Source of the DNA: Prevotella sp.
GTDB taxonomy: Bacteria; Bacteroidota; Bacteroidia; Bacteroidales; Bacteroidaceae
NCBI GenBank assembly: GCA_017617615.1
Contig: JAFZVV010000010.1
Span: forward strand, 62,001-126,000
Direction of reading: 5' to 3'
DNA length: 64,000 nt
Shown here: positions 16,543 through 24,767 of the stretch, piece by piece
Layout of the letters: the number at the start of each line of letters is the position of its first letter
How positions within the stretch are numbered: the first letter of the stretch is position 1
Program-made: the position numbers and the translations under genes
The notes under the pieces: generated by a model
Databases searched by the model: none
The model's input: the letters and a program-made list of their open reading frames with translations, nothing else
Told to the model about the DNA's origin: nothing

Positions 16543-18084
16543 ATGACCATGATGAAGAAAACATTGTTAGACTATAGATGCCTTGCCGTGATGATATTGT
16601 TCTTATGTGGATGCCTTCCCTCTTCAGTGAGGGCCGCTTCACATGCCCTGACGGCGAAGAAAGGCAACACTCCTTTTTCCATTTTCAAGAACCTTTGGGA
16701 AGAGCAAGGCAACACCATAGACGAATTCAACCTCCTTACTCCAATATCCAAGCCTTCGCTCGAGGAAATCACCCCATTGTTGAAGAAAGCGCTGAAGGTA
16801 AAGGAAGACGTCAGCCTCAGCGACACGCTCTGTGTAGGCAGGATCCTAACCACCATGCTCCAAGCAAGATATGGCGTCAAGCCCAACGAGAAGAATGATT
16901 TCCTCGCCATTCAATACAGCACCTCGACAGCCGACTTCGACAACTACCTTCGCCTATACCCTACCTCAAAATTTGCTGCCGAGGCAGAAGCCCGAAAGGT
17001 CTGTTTCGAGGAAAACGAGAAATGGCTGGTGGCCCAGGAAGGGGGCAAGAGGGAAGACTATGAGGCTTTTGCCGAATATTGTGCCGGTCAAGACCCCTGC
17101 GCATATGATGGATGCGAGAACATCAGTGCCACCAACCACCGCCGCGCTGAAGCCGTGACCGCTTGGTATACACTCTGCGACCGCTCGAACGGCAGCGACT
17201 TCGCCATCTACAACGACTTTGCCGACTATCTTGAAGCATATGGCTCGACGGGGGTGTTCACCAAAGCTGCCAACGACAGCATAGACTTGAACAAAGACAA
17301 ATTCGACTGGCATGTGGCCACCACGTCGCACACCTTGCCTGCATACCAGACCTATCTGGCCGACCATCCAGACGGCCGCTACACATGGTTTGCCGAAGAC
17401 AATGTAGCACAGATGACCTTATGGGATAACGCTGTTGCCAGCGACCAGTATTCCGACTATTGCGCCTATTACCACCAATTCCCCGACGGACTCTACGCCA
17501 CCGAGGCCATTGAGAAAGTGAAGACCTTTGAAACTGCCGACTGGACAGCAACGAAGAAGAAGAACACCCTTGCCGCCTACGAGAAATTCGTAGCGCAATA
17601 TCCCAATGGCTATTATGCCAGCGAAGCACAAAACAAAATCACGGAAATCCGTCTTGCCCCCTACCTGAAGGAAGCGCCGTCGTTCAACTCCATCTCCCAT
17701 GTGGGGTTCTATTCCCATCCCGGCTACTCACTCATCTGTTTGGGCAACATCGACAAGAACAACAGGATGACTATCTCGCTGAAAGGCCCTACAGGATTCA
17801 GCAAGACCCTCGCGCCCGGAAAATACGAATGGGTGAGGGTTCGCAACGGCAACTACAAGATTCTTGTACAAGCCAGCAAGACAGAGAACTGGTGGGGTAA
17901 TGCTTCTTTCGAAAACAAAATGTATGCCGGAGCCTGGTCTACCTACACCAACACCTTGTTTGGCGTGCAGAAAGTGACCAATAAGGACGAGGACGCCCTC
18001 CTGAAGATGAGGGAGGACATTGCGGTGAAAGCAGCCGAAGAGGAAATCAATACAAGGAAATACATCTTGGGGATTGAGAATTGA
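16543..18084 (+). CDS. Secreted protein with tandem helical repeats, unknown function
   Basis: This 513-residue protein starts MTMMKKTLLDYRCLAVMILF; ATG 16549 is equally possible. The N-terminal hydrophobic stretch ends FLCGCLPSSVRA, so it is either a lipoprotein on the second Cys of CGC or is cleaved after SVRA. Residues about 125-370 hold at least four degenerate tetratricopeptide-like units marked by a YP/HP-x-G-x-Y/F-x-x-EA motif (RLYPTSKFAAEAEAR, ADHPDGRYTWFAEDN, HQFPDGLYATEAIEK, AQYPNGYYASEAQNK). The last 130 residues form a separate, probably beta-rich domain (LAPGKYEWVRVRNGNYKI). The stop codon lies inside an ATTGAAAATTGAAAAT repeat. No family recognised. Confidence 0.75.
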   Translation: MTMMKKTLLDYRCLAVMILFLCGCLPSSVRAASHALTAKKGNTPFSIFKNLWEEQGNTIDEFNLLTPISKPSLEEITPLLKKALKVKEDVSLSDTLCVGRILTTMLQARYGVKPNEKNDFLAIQYSTSTADFDNYLRLYPTSKFAAEAEARKVCFEENEKWLVAQEGGKREDYEAFAEYCAGQDPCAYDGCENISATNHRRAEAVTAWYTLCDRSNGSDFAIYNDFADYLEAYGSTGVFTKAANDSIDLNKDKFDWHVATTSHTLPAYQTYLADHPDGRYTWFAEDNVAQMTLWDNAVASDQYSDYCAYYHQFPDGLYATEAIEKVKTFETADWTATKKKNTLAAYEKFVAQYPNGYYASEAQNKITEIRLAPYLKEAPSFNSISHVGFYSHPGYSLICLGNIDKNNRMTISLKGPTGFSKTLAPGKYEWVRVRNGNYKILVQASKTENWWGNASFENKMYAGAWSTYTNTLFGVQKVTNKDEDALLKMREDIAVKAAEEEINTRKYILGIEN

Positions 18085-18095
18085 AAATTGAAAAT
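18073..18095 (+). repeat. ATTGAAA-type heptad repeat containing a stop codon
   Basis: ATTGAGAATTGAAAATTGAAAAT spans 18073-18095; the TGA at 18082-18084 ends the preceding gene. Similar tracts occur at 39528-39582 and 56716-56735. Confidence 0.5.
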
Positions 18096-18108
18096 CAAAA
18101 AGACAAGG

Positions 18109-18141
18109 GACAGTATGATGACAATACTGTCTCTTTTTTTT
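18109..18141 (+). terminator. Terminator after the secreted repeat protein gene
   Basis: GACAGTAT (18109-18116) pairs with ATACTGTC (18124-18131) across a 7-nt loop and is followed by TC and eight T residues (18134-18141): a textbook intrinsic terminator. Confidence 0.85.
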
Positions 18142-18218
18142 CAACATGATGCAATCGTTTGCACGCTGAAATGCAAGCATTCTTCCTGTCGTTGACAACA
18201 ACGATTCACAAAAAGCAT

Positions 18219-18226
18219 TACATTTG
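18219..18226 (+). promoter_or_regulatory. -7 box of the secreted amylase gene
   Basis: TACATTTG (18219-18226) matches TAnnTTTG. The only -33 candidate is TTGAC near 18192. The box overlaps an in-frame ATG at 18224, which argues for the ATG at 18254. Confidence 0.55.
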
Positions 18227-18253
18227 TCGAAAATTTGTCAACTACCAATCATC

Positions 18254-21200
18254 ATGAGAATCAAACTATTAGCACTATTCTTCTTGCTCACCCCTGTAGG
18301 CCTGTTGGCACAAGGGTGGCCTGCCGAATATGGCGGTGTGATGCTGCAGGGATTCTACTGGGATTCCTACAGCGAGACGAAATGGGAAGACCTGACCAAC
18401 CAGGCCGATGAACTATCCAAATATTTCAGTCTGATCTGGGTGCCCAACTCAGGAATGACCTCTGGTTTCTATCACAACAACAACAGTACGTCGATGGGCT
18501 ACGACCCCTGTTTCTGGCTCAACCACAACTCGTGCTGGGGTACAGAGGAGCAATTGCGGACGATGATAAACACCTTCAAGGCCAAAGGTACTGGCATTAT
18601 CGAAGACGTGGTCATCAACCACAAAAACGGTCTCAACGACTGGTGTGATTTCCCTCAAGAGTCATGGGGAGACAAAGAGTTGACATGGTCGTGTGCCGAT
18701 ATCTGCAGCGGTGACGATGGTGGATACCCTGAGAGTCTGGGATATTCCATCTGCGGCAACTACGACACTGGTGACGATTTCAGCGGCTACCGAGACCTCG
18801 ACCATACCAGCAGCAATGTGCAGGAAAACGTGAAAACCTATCTCTACTTCCTGCTTCATGAACTCGGGTACGCCGGATTCCGCTACGACATGGTGAAAGG
18901 TTATGGCGCACAATACACCGAACTTTATAACAAATATGCCGAGCCCCAATTCTCCGTAGGTGAATACTGGGACAGCAAAGACAATATCTACCACTGGGTC
19001 GATGCCACCCACAAGACTTCCGCGGCCTTCGATTTCGGACTGAAATATACCATCAACTCTGCCTTCGGCAGCAGCAACTGGAGTGCGCTGAACGACAAGG
19101 GAATGGCTGCCGATGTCAATTACAGCAGATACTCCGTGACCTTCGTCGACAACCACGACACCTATCGCAATTACGACAGGCTGGGCAACAACGTATTGGC
19201 AGCCAATGCCTTCCTCCTTGCCATGCCCGGCACTCCCTGCATCTTCTGGCCTCACTGGACTGCCTACAAGAACGAACTGAAGAAGATGATCAAGGCCCGT
19301 CAGGCTGTAGGTATCACCAATGAAAGCAAAATCAAGGAACAGCATGAGCAAGGCGGTGGATATGTGACCAAAGTGGAAGGCGAACAAGGCAAATACGTAC
19401 TCGTCATCAGCGGCTATGTAACGGATTACGACACCGACGGCTTCGTGGCTGTCTCCACAGGCACCGCCGCCAACCCCAACTATGCGTTCTATGTGAGCAA
19501 TAATGTGGACCTGGGCGACCTCACTGCCACGCCACAGGTGAGCGCAGAGCCTGGCAACTACTACCCCAGTGTGAGTACTACACTGAGTGCCTCGAAACCT
19601 GGTGCCACTATCGTCTATACCACCGACGGCAGTGAGCCTACTGCCTCCACCGACACAAAGACCACCAGCAGCGTAGACTTCACCTTCGACCAGACGACCA
19701 CGCTCAAGGCCGGCATCCTCTACGACGGCGAGGTGTTCAACATCGAAGAATACACCTACAACATCAGTCAATCTGCCCTCCGTATCTATGCCCGCAGTCT
19801 GAGCGATACCCAGATGTATTTCTATACCTACGATGACAACTTGGTGAAAATCAACGGCGAATGGGATGCCCCGGGCAACACCATCAACAACACGACAGTC
19901 ATCGATGGCAAGACATGGTATTACTATGACTACGACCTGAAAACATACCCCACCCTGAGAATCATTGTGAGAGACGAAAAAGGCAGCCGCTATCCTGCCG
20001 ACGGACAGCCCGGTGTAAAGATCGACGACATCAAGGACAAACCATACATCATTCTCGACGGAAACAGCATCAAGACCTACAATGAGGACGAAGTGGATGC
20101 ATTCGGCACCTACTATCTGGTGAGCGAAGAACTGACGGACGGAAGACAGTTGGAGACATTTAAGTTCCAGAATGTACGTCGTCGCGGTGACGGTGATCCT
20201 CTCGACGAGAATCTTTTCTCCCTGACGGTGAACGACCATGACATCCCCTCTGGTGGTATGAACTACTATGTGGCAGGTATCGACGAAAACGGCAAGGAAG
20301 TGACCTACAGGCCCGACAGAAACTATGGCCTGGCGATGAATCCCAACGACAACAAATATAACGACCAGGACGGCAATACCCGTGAAACCCCGGCATACCA
20401 GAGTTTCGACAAATGCAAGCAGTCGAACTCCTTCTGCTTTACATTGGAGAAAGGCAAGGCCGCTTCCTACACCTGGTCGCTCAACACCGGTAGTTCGGGC
20501 AATGTAGGCGTGGACGCCGACTGGCACTACGACGTAAACAAATGGTATGGCTACCCCTACGGCCCCTATAGCGTGGCACTCAACCTGAACAAGAGCATTG
20601 CCGACGATGAAGACGGTTTCTACCTCTTCGGCAACCTCAACTGGAACGGTACTGACTGGGTGTGGGAAGCCCAGAGAGACGAGAAATTCAAGTTCGTGCG
20701 CGACGTGACACAACCCGACAGCCTCGTCTACTACGTCGACGTGAGCAACGAGGGGCATCCTTTCGAAAACCTCTACCTGATTTTGGCACCCAGCACCTTG
20801 CTCGACACACCTGTCAGCGATTGGGACAACAACAACTGGAACAAGGCCATTCGTATGATGGCTCCTGCCGACCGCAATGCCATCGCCCTGTCGGGCGGTC
20901 TCACCGTACCCGATGACAATGGTATCGGCAACAAGAACCAGGCATTCAACCCAGAGATTGATGCTGCCGTCTACGACAGTTACCGCCTCTATATCAATCT
21001 CACGTCGGCCACCTATGGTGTCATCTTCAAGACCTCTCCCTATATCGTCGGCACTGCCGTAAAAAAAGAGTTCACGGCTCCTGATGAGGCCATCGCCCTG
21101 GAATGGGATGACCAGGAGGAATGCTACAAATACAAGGGAGAGTTTACCAATGGCGGTGAGATGCGGTTCATCGTCAACAAATCGTACAAACTAAACTGGA

Positions 21201-22222
21201 GCGAAGACAGTGAAGTGCCTGGAATCAGCACCACCGATGGCGACTACTACAACCATGTGGCATACGACACCAAGGGCAGCGAAAGCGAAGACCAATTAAG
21301 TGGCAGCCGCATCACCTTCAACGCTCCCACGGGCACCTATACCCTCCGCTTCTACATGGGAGAAGATGGCGCTGACTCCTACTACACCCTGAGCCGTGAC
21401 ATCCCCATGCGCAACATGACCTACATCAGCAGCGCCACCACTGGCGAGAAATATGGCGAAATCGTGGAGAGCACCCGCACCATCGATGGCACAGTATACC
21501 AGTCGGCTACATCGTGGGCCGACAATGTGGCATACACCAAACCCGAGAACGTAGACGTGTATGTCGTGACAGGAATCGACAAAAGTGGCGACATTTATAA
21601 GGTGGTACTCAAGAAACTCGACACCGACTACATCCCCGCCAACACCGGTGTGCTGCTCTTCTCACAAGACGCACCAGAGAACGGTACCGACCGTAACCTC
21701 CTTGTCGAGGCCACGGGCTATGCCGTACCAAAAGCGAGCTATGCCGGCAACGACAACATACTGAAAGCCGTCGTTTCGCCCCTCTTCATCCCCGGCACAG
21801 TGACAGGCAGCGATGGCAGCGTAACATGCCGTAACTTTACTTTCGGATACTATCGTGTGAAGCCATACGCCGAAGGAACCACTACCCGTGGCAACTATGC
21901 CTACTACCTGGGATTCTGGCGTTCGAGCACCTCTGCCACCGACAATCCTACAAACCATATGTCGAGTGCGAACATGGCATACCTGTCGCTCACTCCCGAG
22001 GAGTATGGCACCAGTGAACTGGGTCTTTATGATACTGCCGGCAATCCCGCCGAAGCACCTTATATCCACTTCACCTTCGACGACGCCCCTGAGGGTATCA
22101 CCACGATACAGGAAATGCCTGCTGCAGACAATGGCTACTACACCCTGCAAGGTGTAAGGGTCAGCCGTCCTGCCGCAAAGGGCATCTACATACACCAAGG
22201 CAAGAAAATCATTTTCAAGTAA
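18254..22222 (+). CDS. Secreted multi-domain GH13 alpha-amylase
   Basis: A 1322-residue enzyme starting MRIKLLALFFLLTPVGLLAQ (signal peptide). The GH13 catalytic domain (about 22-430) has all conserved regions: EDVVINH, GFRYDMVKG with nucleophile Asp212, FSVGEYWD with acid/base Glu237, and FVDNHD with Asp302. A chitobiase C-terminal-like domain (about 445-515, VYTTDGSEPTAST) follows, then several beta-sandwich modules that look like starch-binding or surface-anchoring repeats. The last residues (YYTLQGVRVSRPAAKGIYIH ending QGKKIIFK) resemble the short sorting-type tails of Prevotella secreted proteins. It should cut alpha-1,4-glucans outside the cell. No SusC/SusD genes lie nearby. A 60-codon gene follows. 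Confidence 0.92.
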   Translation: MRIKLLALFFLLTPVGLLAQGWPAEYGGVMLQGFYWDSYSETKWEDLTNQADELSKYFSLIWVPNSGMTSGFYHNNNSTSMGYDPCFWLNHNSCWGTEEQLRTMINTFKAKGTGIIEDVVINHKNGLNDWCDFPQESWGDKELTWSCADICSGDDGGYPESLGYSICGNYDTGDDFSGYRDLDHTSSNVQENVKTYLYFLLHELGYAGFRYDMVKGYGAQYTELYNKYAEPQFSVGEYWDSKDNIYHWVDATHKTSAAFDFGLKYTINSAFGSSNWSALNDKGMAADVNYSRYSVTFVDNHDTYRNYDRLGNNVLAANAFLLAMPGTPCIFWPHWTAYKNELKKMIKARQAVGITNESKIKEQHEQGGGYVTKVEGEQGKYVLVISGYVTDYDTDGFVAVSTGTAANPNYAFYVSNNVDLGDLTATPQVSAEPGNYYPSVSTTLSASKPGATIVYTTDGSEPTASTDTKTTSSVDFTFDQTTTLKAGILYDGEVFNIEEYTYNISQSALRIYARSLSDTQMYFYTYDDNLVKINGEWDAPGNTINNTTVIDGKTWYYYDYDLKTYPTLRIIVRDEKGSRYPADGQPGVKIDDIKDKPYIILDGNSIKTYNEDEVDAFGTYYLVSEELTDGRQLETFKFQNVRRRGDGDPLDENLFSLTVNDHDIPSGGMNYYVAGIDENGKEVTYRPDRNYGLAMNPNDNKYNDQDGNTRETPAYQSFDKCKQSNSFCFTLEKGKAASYTWSLNTGSSGNVGVDADWHYDVNKWYGYPYGPYSVALNLNKSIADDEDGFYLFGNLNWNGTDWVWEAQRDEKFKFVRDVTQPDSLVYYVDVSNEGHPFENLYLILAPSTLLDTPVSDWDNNNWNKAIRMMAPADRNAIALSGGLTVPDDNGIGNKNQAFNPEIDAAVYDSYRLYINLTSATYGVIFKTSPYIVGTAVKKEFTAPDEAIALEWDDQEECYKYKGEFTNGGEMRFIVNKSYKLNWSEDSEVPGISTTDGDYYNHVAYDTKGSESEDQLSGSRITFNAPTGTYTLRFYMGEDGADSYYTLSRDIPMRNMTYISSATTGEKYGEIVESTRTIDGTVYQSATSWADNVAYTKPENVDVYVVTGIDKSGDIYKVVLKKLDTDYIPANTGVLLFSQDAPENGTDRNLLVEATGYAVPKASYAGNDNILKAVVSPLFIPGTVTGSDGSVTCRNFTFGYYRVKPYAEGTTTRGNYAYYLGFWRSSTSATDNPTNHMSSANMAYLSLTPEEYGTSELGLYDTAGNPAEAPYIHFTFDDAPEGITTIQEMPAADNGYYTLQGVRVSRPAAKGIYIHQGKKIIFK

Positions 22223-22241
22223 CATGGAGGAGGACATCAAC

Positions 22242-22424
22242 ATGAGAACATACGAGAAGCCCGTAACAGATATCCTGGTCTTGCTGCCCTGCACTATCCT
22301 CAGCGAGAGTGTGGGCAATAGCCCCAACCGCGATGAAGCCACCGAAGACGGTGGTTCGATGGGCAACACCAGTTTTTTCGATGACATAGAATATGGTGGC
22401 AAGAGCACACTTTGGGATGACTGA
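22242..22424 (+). CDS. Small protein with C-terminal LWDD motif
   Basis: A 60-residue protein starting MRTYEKPVTDILVLLPCTIL and ending GGKSTLWDD. The ATG at 22242 is chosen because GGAGGAGG (22226-22233) lies 8 nt upstream, an unusually good Shine-Dalgarno for this phylum; an ATG at 22224 would start inside it. Small proteins with an N-terminal YxxPxx segment and an acidic C-terminus ending S-x-W-D/E-D are often found beside secreted enzymes in Prevotella. That statement is from recall of the genus, and their role is unknown. The gene begins 19 nt after the amylase stop, so it is cotranscribed and may act in its export or anchoring. Confidence 0.7.
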   Translation: MRTYEKPVTDILVLLPCTILSESVGNSPNRDEATEDGGSMGNTSFFDDIEYGGKSTLWDD

Positions 22425-22444
22425 GCCAAGTCACCACTGTTTAT

Positions 22445-22483
22445 ACCATCAGCCCCATGCCGTCATGGCATGGGGCTGATGGT
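22445..22483. terminator. Perfect 17-bp hairpin between convergent genes
   Basis: ACCATCAGCCCCATGCC (22445-22461) and GGCATGGGGCTGATGGT (22467-22483) pair perfectly around a 5-nt loop. It follows the amylase operon by 20 nt. The flank is only weakly T-rich (TGTT), so it may act as a terminator in both directions or protect the 3' end. Confidence 0.65.
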
Positions 22484-22523
22484 TGTTAAAGGCCGGATCA
22501 TCTTCATATGTCGTGCAAACCGT

Positions 22524-22550
22524 ATGCAGAAGAACTTGTTCTTATGCAGA
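22524..22550. repeat. Paired ATGCAGA repeats around an AAGAAC/GTTCTT palindrome
   Basis: ATGCAGA occurs at 22524-22530 and 22544-22550, and AAGAACTTGTTCTT (22530-22543) is a perfect palindrome between them. It lies 45 nt past the stop of the GH92 gene and may mark its 3' end. Nothing else is seen between 22484 and 22594. Confidence 0.35.
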
Positions 22551-22594
22551 GGCACAGCCGAAATTCCCCACAAATGCGGTAATATTCAAATTTA

Positions 22595-24748
22595 TTACCT
22601 TGATGAACCAAAGGTTGAGGGTTGTGGTCCCATGAAAAGTTCAAGAGTACCGCCACCGATAATATCGTGATGGTCGATGAAGCAAGCGTCATGTTTGCGT
22701 CCGTTGAGCGTTGCTCGTTGCACGTAGATGTTGCGGGGGCTGTTGTTGTGAACGATGATGCGGAAGGACTTTCCGTTGCCCACATCCATCTCCACGCTGT
22801 CGAAAAGTGGCGTACCGATGGCATACCTGCCTCCTGCCGGCTCCACCTGATAGAGGCCCATGGCAGAGAGCACATACCATGCCGACATTTGTCCCACGTC
22901 CTCATTGCCGCACAGTCCGTCGGGACTGTCGCGGTACATCTCTCGCATCACCTTTCTCAGCAAGGGTGCCGCCTTCCACGGCATACCCATATAATGGTAG
23001 AGATAGATGACATGATGGCTGGGTTCATTGCCATGCGCATACTGTCCGATGAGTCCGGAGATATCGGGCGAGGCATCCTCACCGAGGTCACCTTCGACAA
23101 TGAAGAGCGAGTCGAGTTTTTCCACAAACTTCGTCTTTCCTCCCAGCAGTTGGCATAGCCCGTCGGCATCGTGGGGCACGAGCCACAGATACTGCCATGC
23201 ATTCCCTTCGGTATAGTCGTCTTGCCGGTGCACGGCATGGAAGGGATTGAAAGGTTCACGGAACTGCCCCCGGCTGTCGATACCGCGCATGAACCCCGTC
23301 TTCGGATCGAAATACTTGCGGTATGCCTTGCTACGTGCCTCGAAGTATCGGTAGTCGTTCTTTCTACCCAACTTCTTCGCCACCTTCGCCACACACGCGT
23401 CGGCCAACGCATATTCCAGTCCTTTTGCCACCGTCTCGTGGGTGGAGTCGAGGTCACAAGGCAGATAGCCGTATTTCTTGAGCAAGTCGAGGCCGCGCTC
23501 ATCACGCATCGCCGACTCCCGCAAGGCCTCCATCACCTCGTTCATGTCGGCATGGCACCCTTTAAGTGCCATGTCGGCCAGCACCGGGATGCCCGGGTTG
23601 CCCACCATGCAGTCGGTCTCGTTGCCCATGAGGTGCCACACAGGCAGTTTCCCCTGTTGGTGGTAAATCTGCAACATGGTGGCCGCCATGTCGTCAAGCC
23701 GTTCGGGATGGATGAGTGTCATCAGCGGATGCGCTGCCCTGTAGGTATCCCATAATGAGAAGGTGGTGTAGTTGACGAAACCGCCATGGTGCACCTTTCC
23801 GTCTGCACCCCTATAGTCGCCGTTGACATCACCAAACACCGACGGGGCCACCATGGTATGGTAGAGTGCCGTGTAGAAGATATGCCGCGTTGCCATGTCG
23901 GGCGTCGCTACCCGTATCTTCCCCAGTTGTCTCTCCCACGCCTCCGTGGCCTTTCTCTTGATTTCTCCGAAGTCCCACGACGGAATCTCTGCCCTGAGGT
24001 TGGCAAGGGCATTCTCTGTGCTCACTGGTGACAGTCCTACCCTCACCAGGAGTGGCTGCCCGTCGCTGTCGGCCGTCACGAGCGCCAGGGTATCGCCTGC
24101 CAGTGGTGTCATGCTTATTGGTTTCGAGAACTCTGCCACGAAATAGATGACTTGGTTGCGGGCCCATCCCACCGACTGCCGCATACCGATGACCGTATGG
24201 TTGTCGGTCTGGCGCATCATGCAGTCGCGTGTACGGTCCCACCCTATTCCCTCGTTGAGGTCGATCAGCAGTTGCTGTCGCTCATGCATGGCATTATAGG
24301 TGTAGCGGTGCATGCCACATCGCTCCGTGGCCGTCAGTTCGGCCAGCACCCCTATTTGGTCGAGGAAGAGCGAGTAATAGCCTGGTGAGACACACTCGTT
24401 GCGGTGAGAGAACACCATGCTGCGTTGCGACGGTTGTGCCACAGGCAAGAAGGCGATGTCGCCAAGGTCACCAATCCCTGTCCCACTGAGATGCATGTGC
24501 GAAAACCCCACAAGCACCGAGTCGGCATAGTTGTATCCCGAGCACCAGTCCCATCCCCTTACGGGCTGCGTGGGTCCGAGTTGCACCAGTCCGAACGGCA
24601 CGTTGGCACCGAGGAACGTATGTCCGTGTCCACCCGTCCCGATATACGGGTTGACCGTTTTCGTGAGGTTGCCGTGGTCTTCAGCCAAAGAAGGGATTGT
24701 GGCGAAGGTCAGGATACCTGCCATCAGTAGGATGCATGGTGTTTTCAT
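22595..24748 (-). CDS. GH92 alpha-mannosidase
   Basis: A 717-residue secreted glycosidase starting MKTPCILLMAGILTFATIPS (signal peptide ending SLA). The GH92 hallmarks are TVNPYIGTGGHGHTFLGANV, GLVQLGPTQP, GWDWCSGYNY, an FSHMHLSGTG segment, and in the second half YTTFSLWDTYRAAHPL, GFVNYTTF and GNEDVGQMSAWYVLSAMGLY. The family are calcium-dependent exo-alpha-mannosidases that trim N-glycans or yeast mannan; linkage cannot be assigned. The longer open frame (to 24859) runs into the upstream flavoprotein gene, so ATG 24748 is used. It follows that gene by 19 nt. It lacks the sorting-type tail of the neighbouring amylase. Confidence 0.92.
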   Translation of the reverse strand: MKTPCILLMAGILTFATIPSLAEDHGNLTKTVNPYIGTGGHGHTFLGANVPFGLVQLGPTQPVRGWDWCSGYNYADSVLVGFSHMHLSGTGIGDLGDIAFLPVAQPSQRSMVFSHRNECVSPGYYSLFLDQIGVLAELTATERCGMHRYTYNAMHERQQLLIDLNEGIGWDRTRDCMMRQTDNHTVIGMRQSVGWARNQVIYFVAEFSKPISMTPLAGDTLALVTADSDGQPLLVRVGLSPVSTENALANLRAEIPSWDFGEIKRKATEAWERQLGKIRVATPDMATRHIFYTALYHTMVAPSVFGDVNGDYRGADGKVHHGGFVNYTTFSLWDTYRAAHPLMTLIHPERLDDMAATMLQIYHQQGKLPVWHLMGNETDCMVGNPGIPVLADMALKGCHADMNEVMEALRESAMRDERGLDLLKKYGYLPCDLDSTHETVAKGLEYALADACVAKVAKKLGRKNDYRYFEARSKAYRKYFDPKTGFMRGIDSRGQFREPFNPFHAVHRQDDYTEGNAWQYLWLVPHDADGLCQLLGGKTKFVEKLDSLFIVEGDLGEDASPDISGLIGQYAHGNEPSHHVIYLYHYMGMPWKAAPLLRKVMREMYRDSPDGLCGNEDVGQMSAWYVLSAMGLYQVEPAGGRYAIGTPLFDSVEMDVGNGKSFRIIVHNNSPRNIYVQRATLNGRKHDACFIDHHDIIGGGTLELFMGPQPSTFGSSR

Positions 24749-24767
24749 AGAATAATAATTTATGGGG

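Noticed and set aside
18662..20758. A 698-codon open frame antisense to the secreted amylase
   Set aside because: The amylase frame has all GH13 motifs; the antisense frame has no recognised domain and a Val/His-rich composition.
18254..22222. Part of a Sus-type polysaccharide locus
   Set aside because: No SusC, SusD or ECF/HTCS regulator is next to the amylase, GH92 or GH13 genes; the barrel protein at 9316 has no SusD partner.
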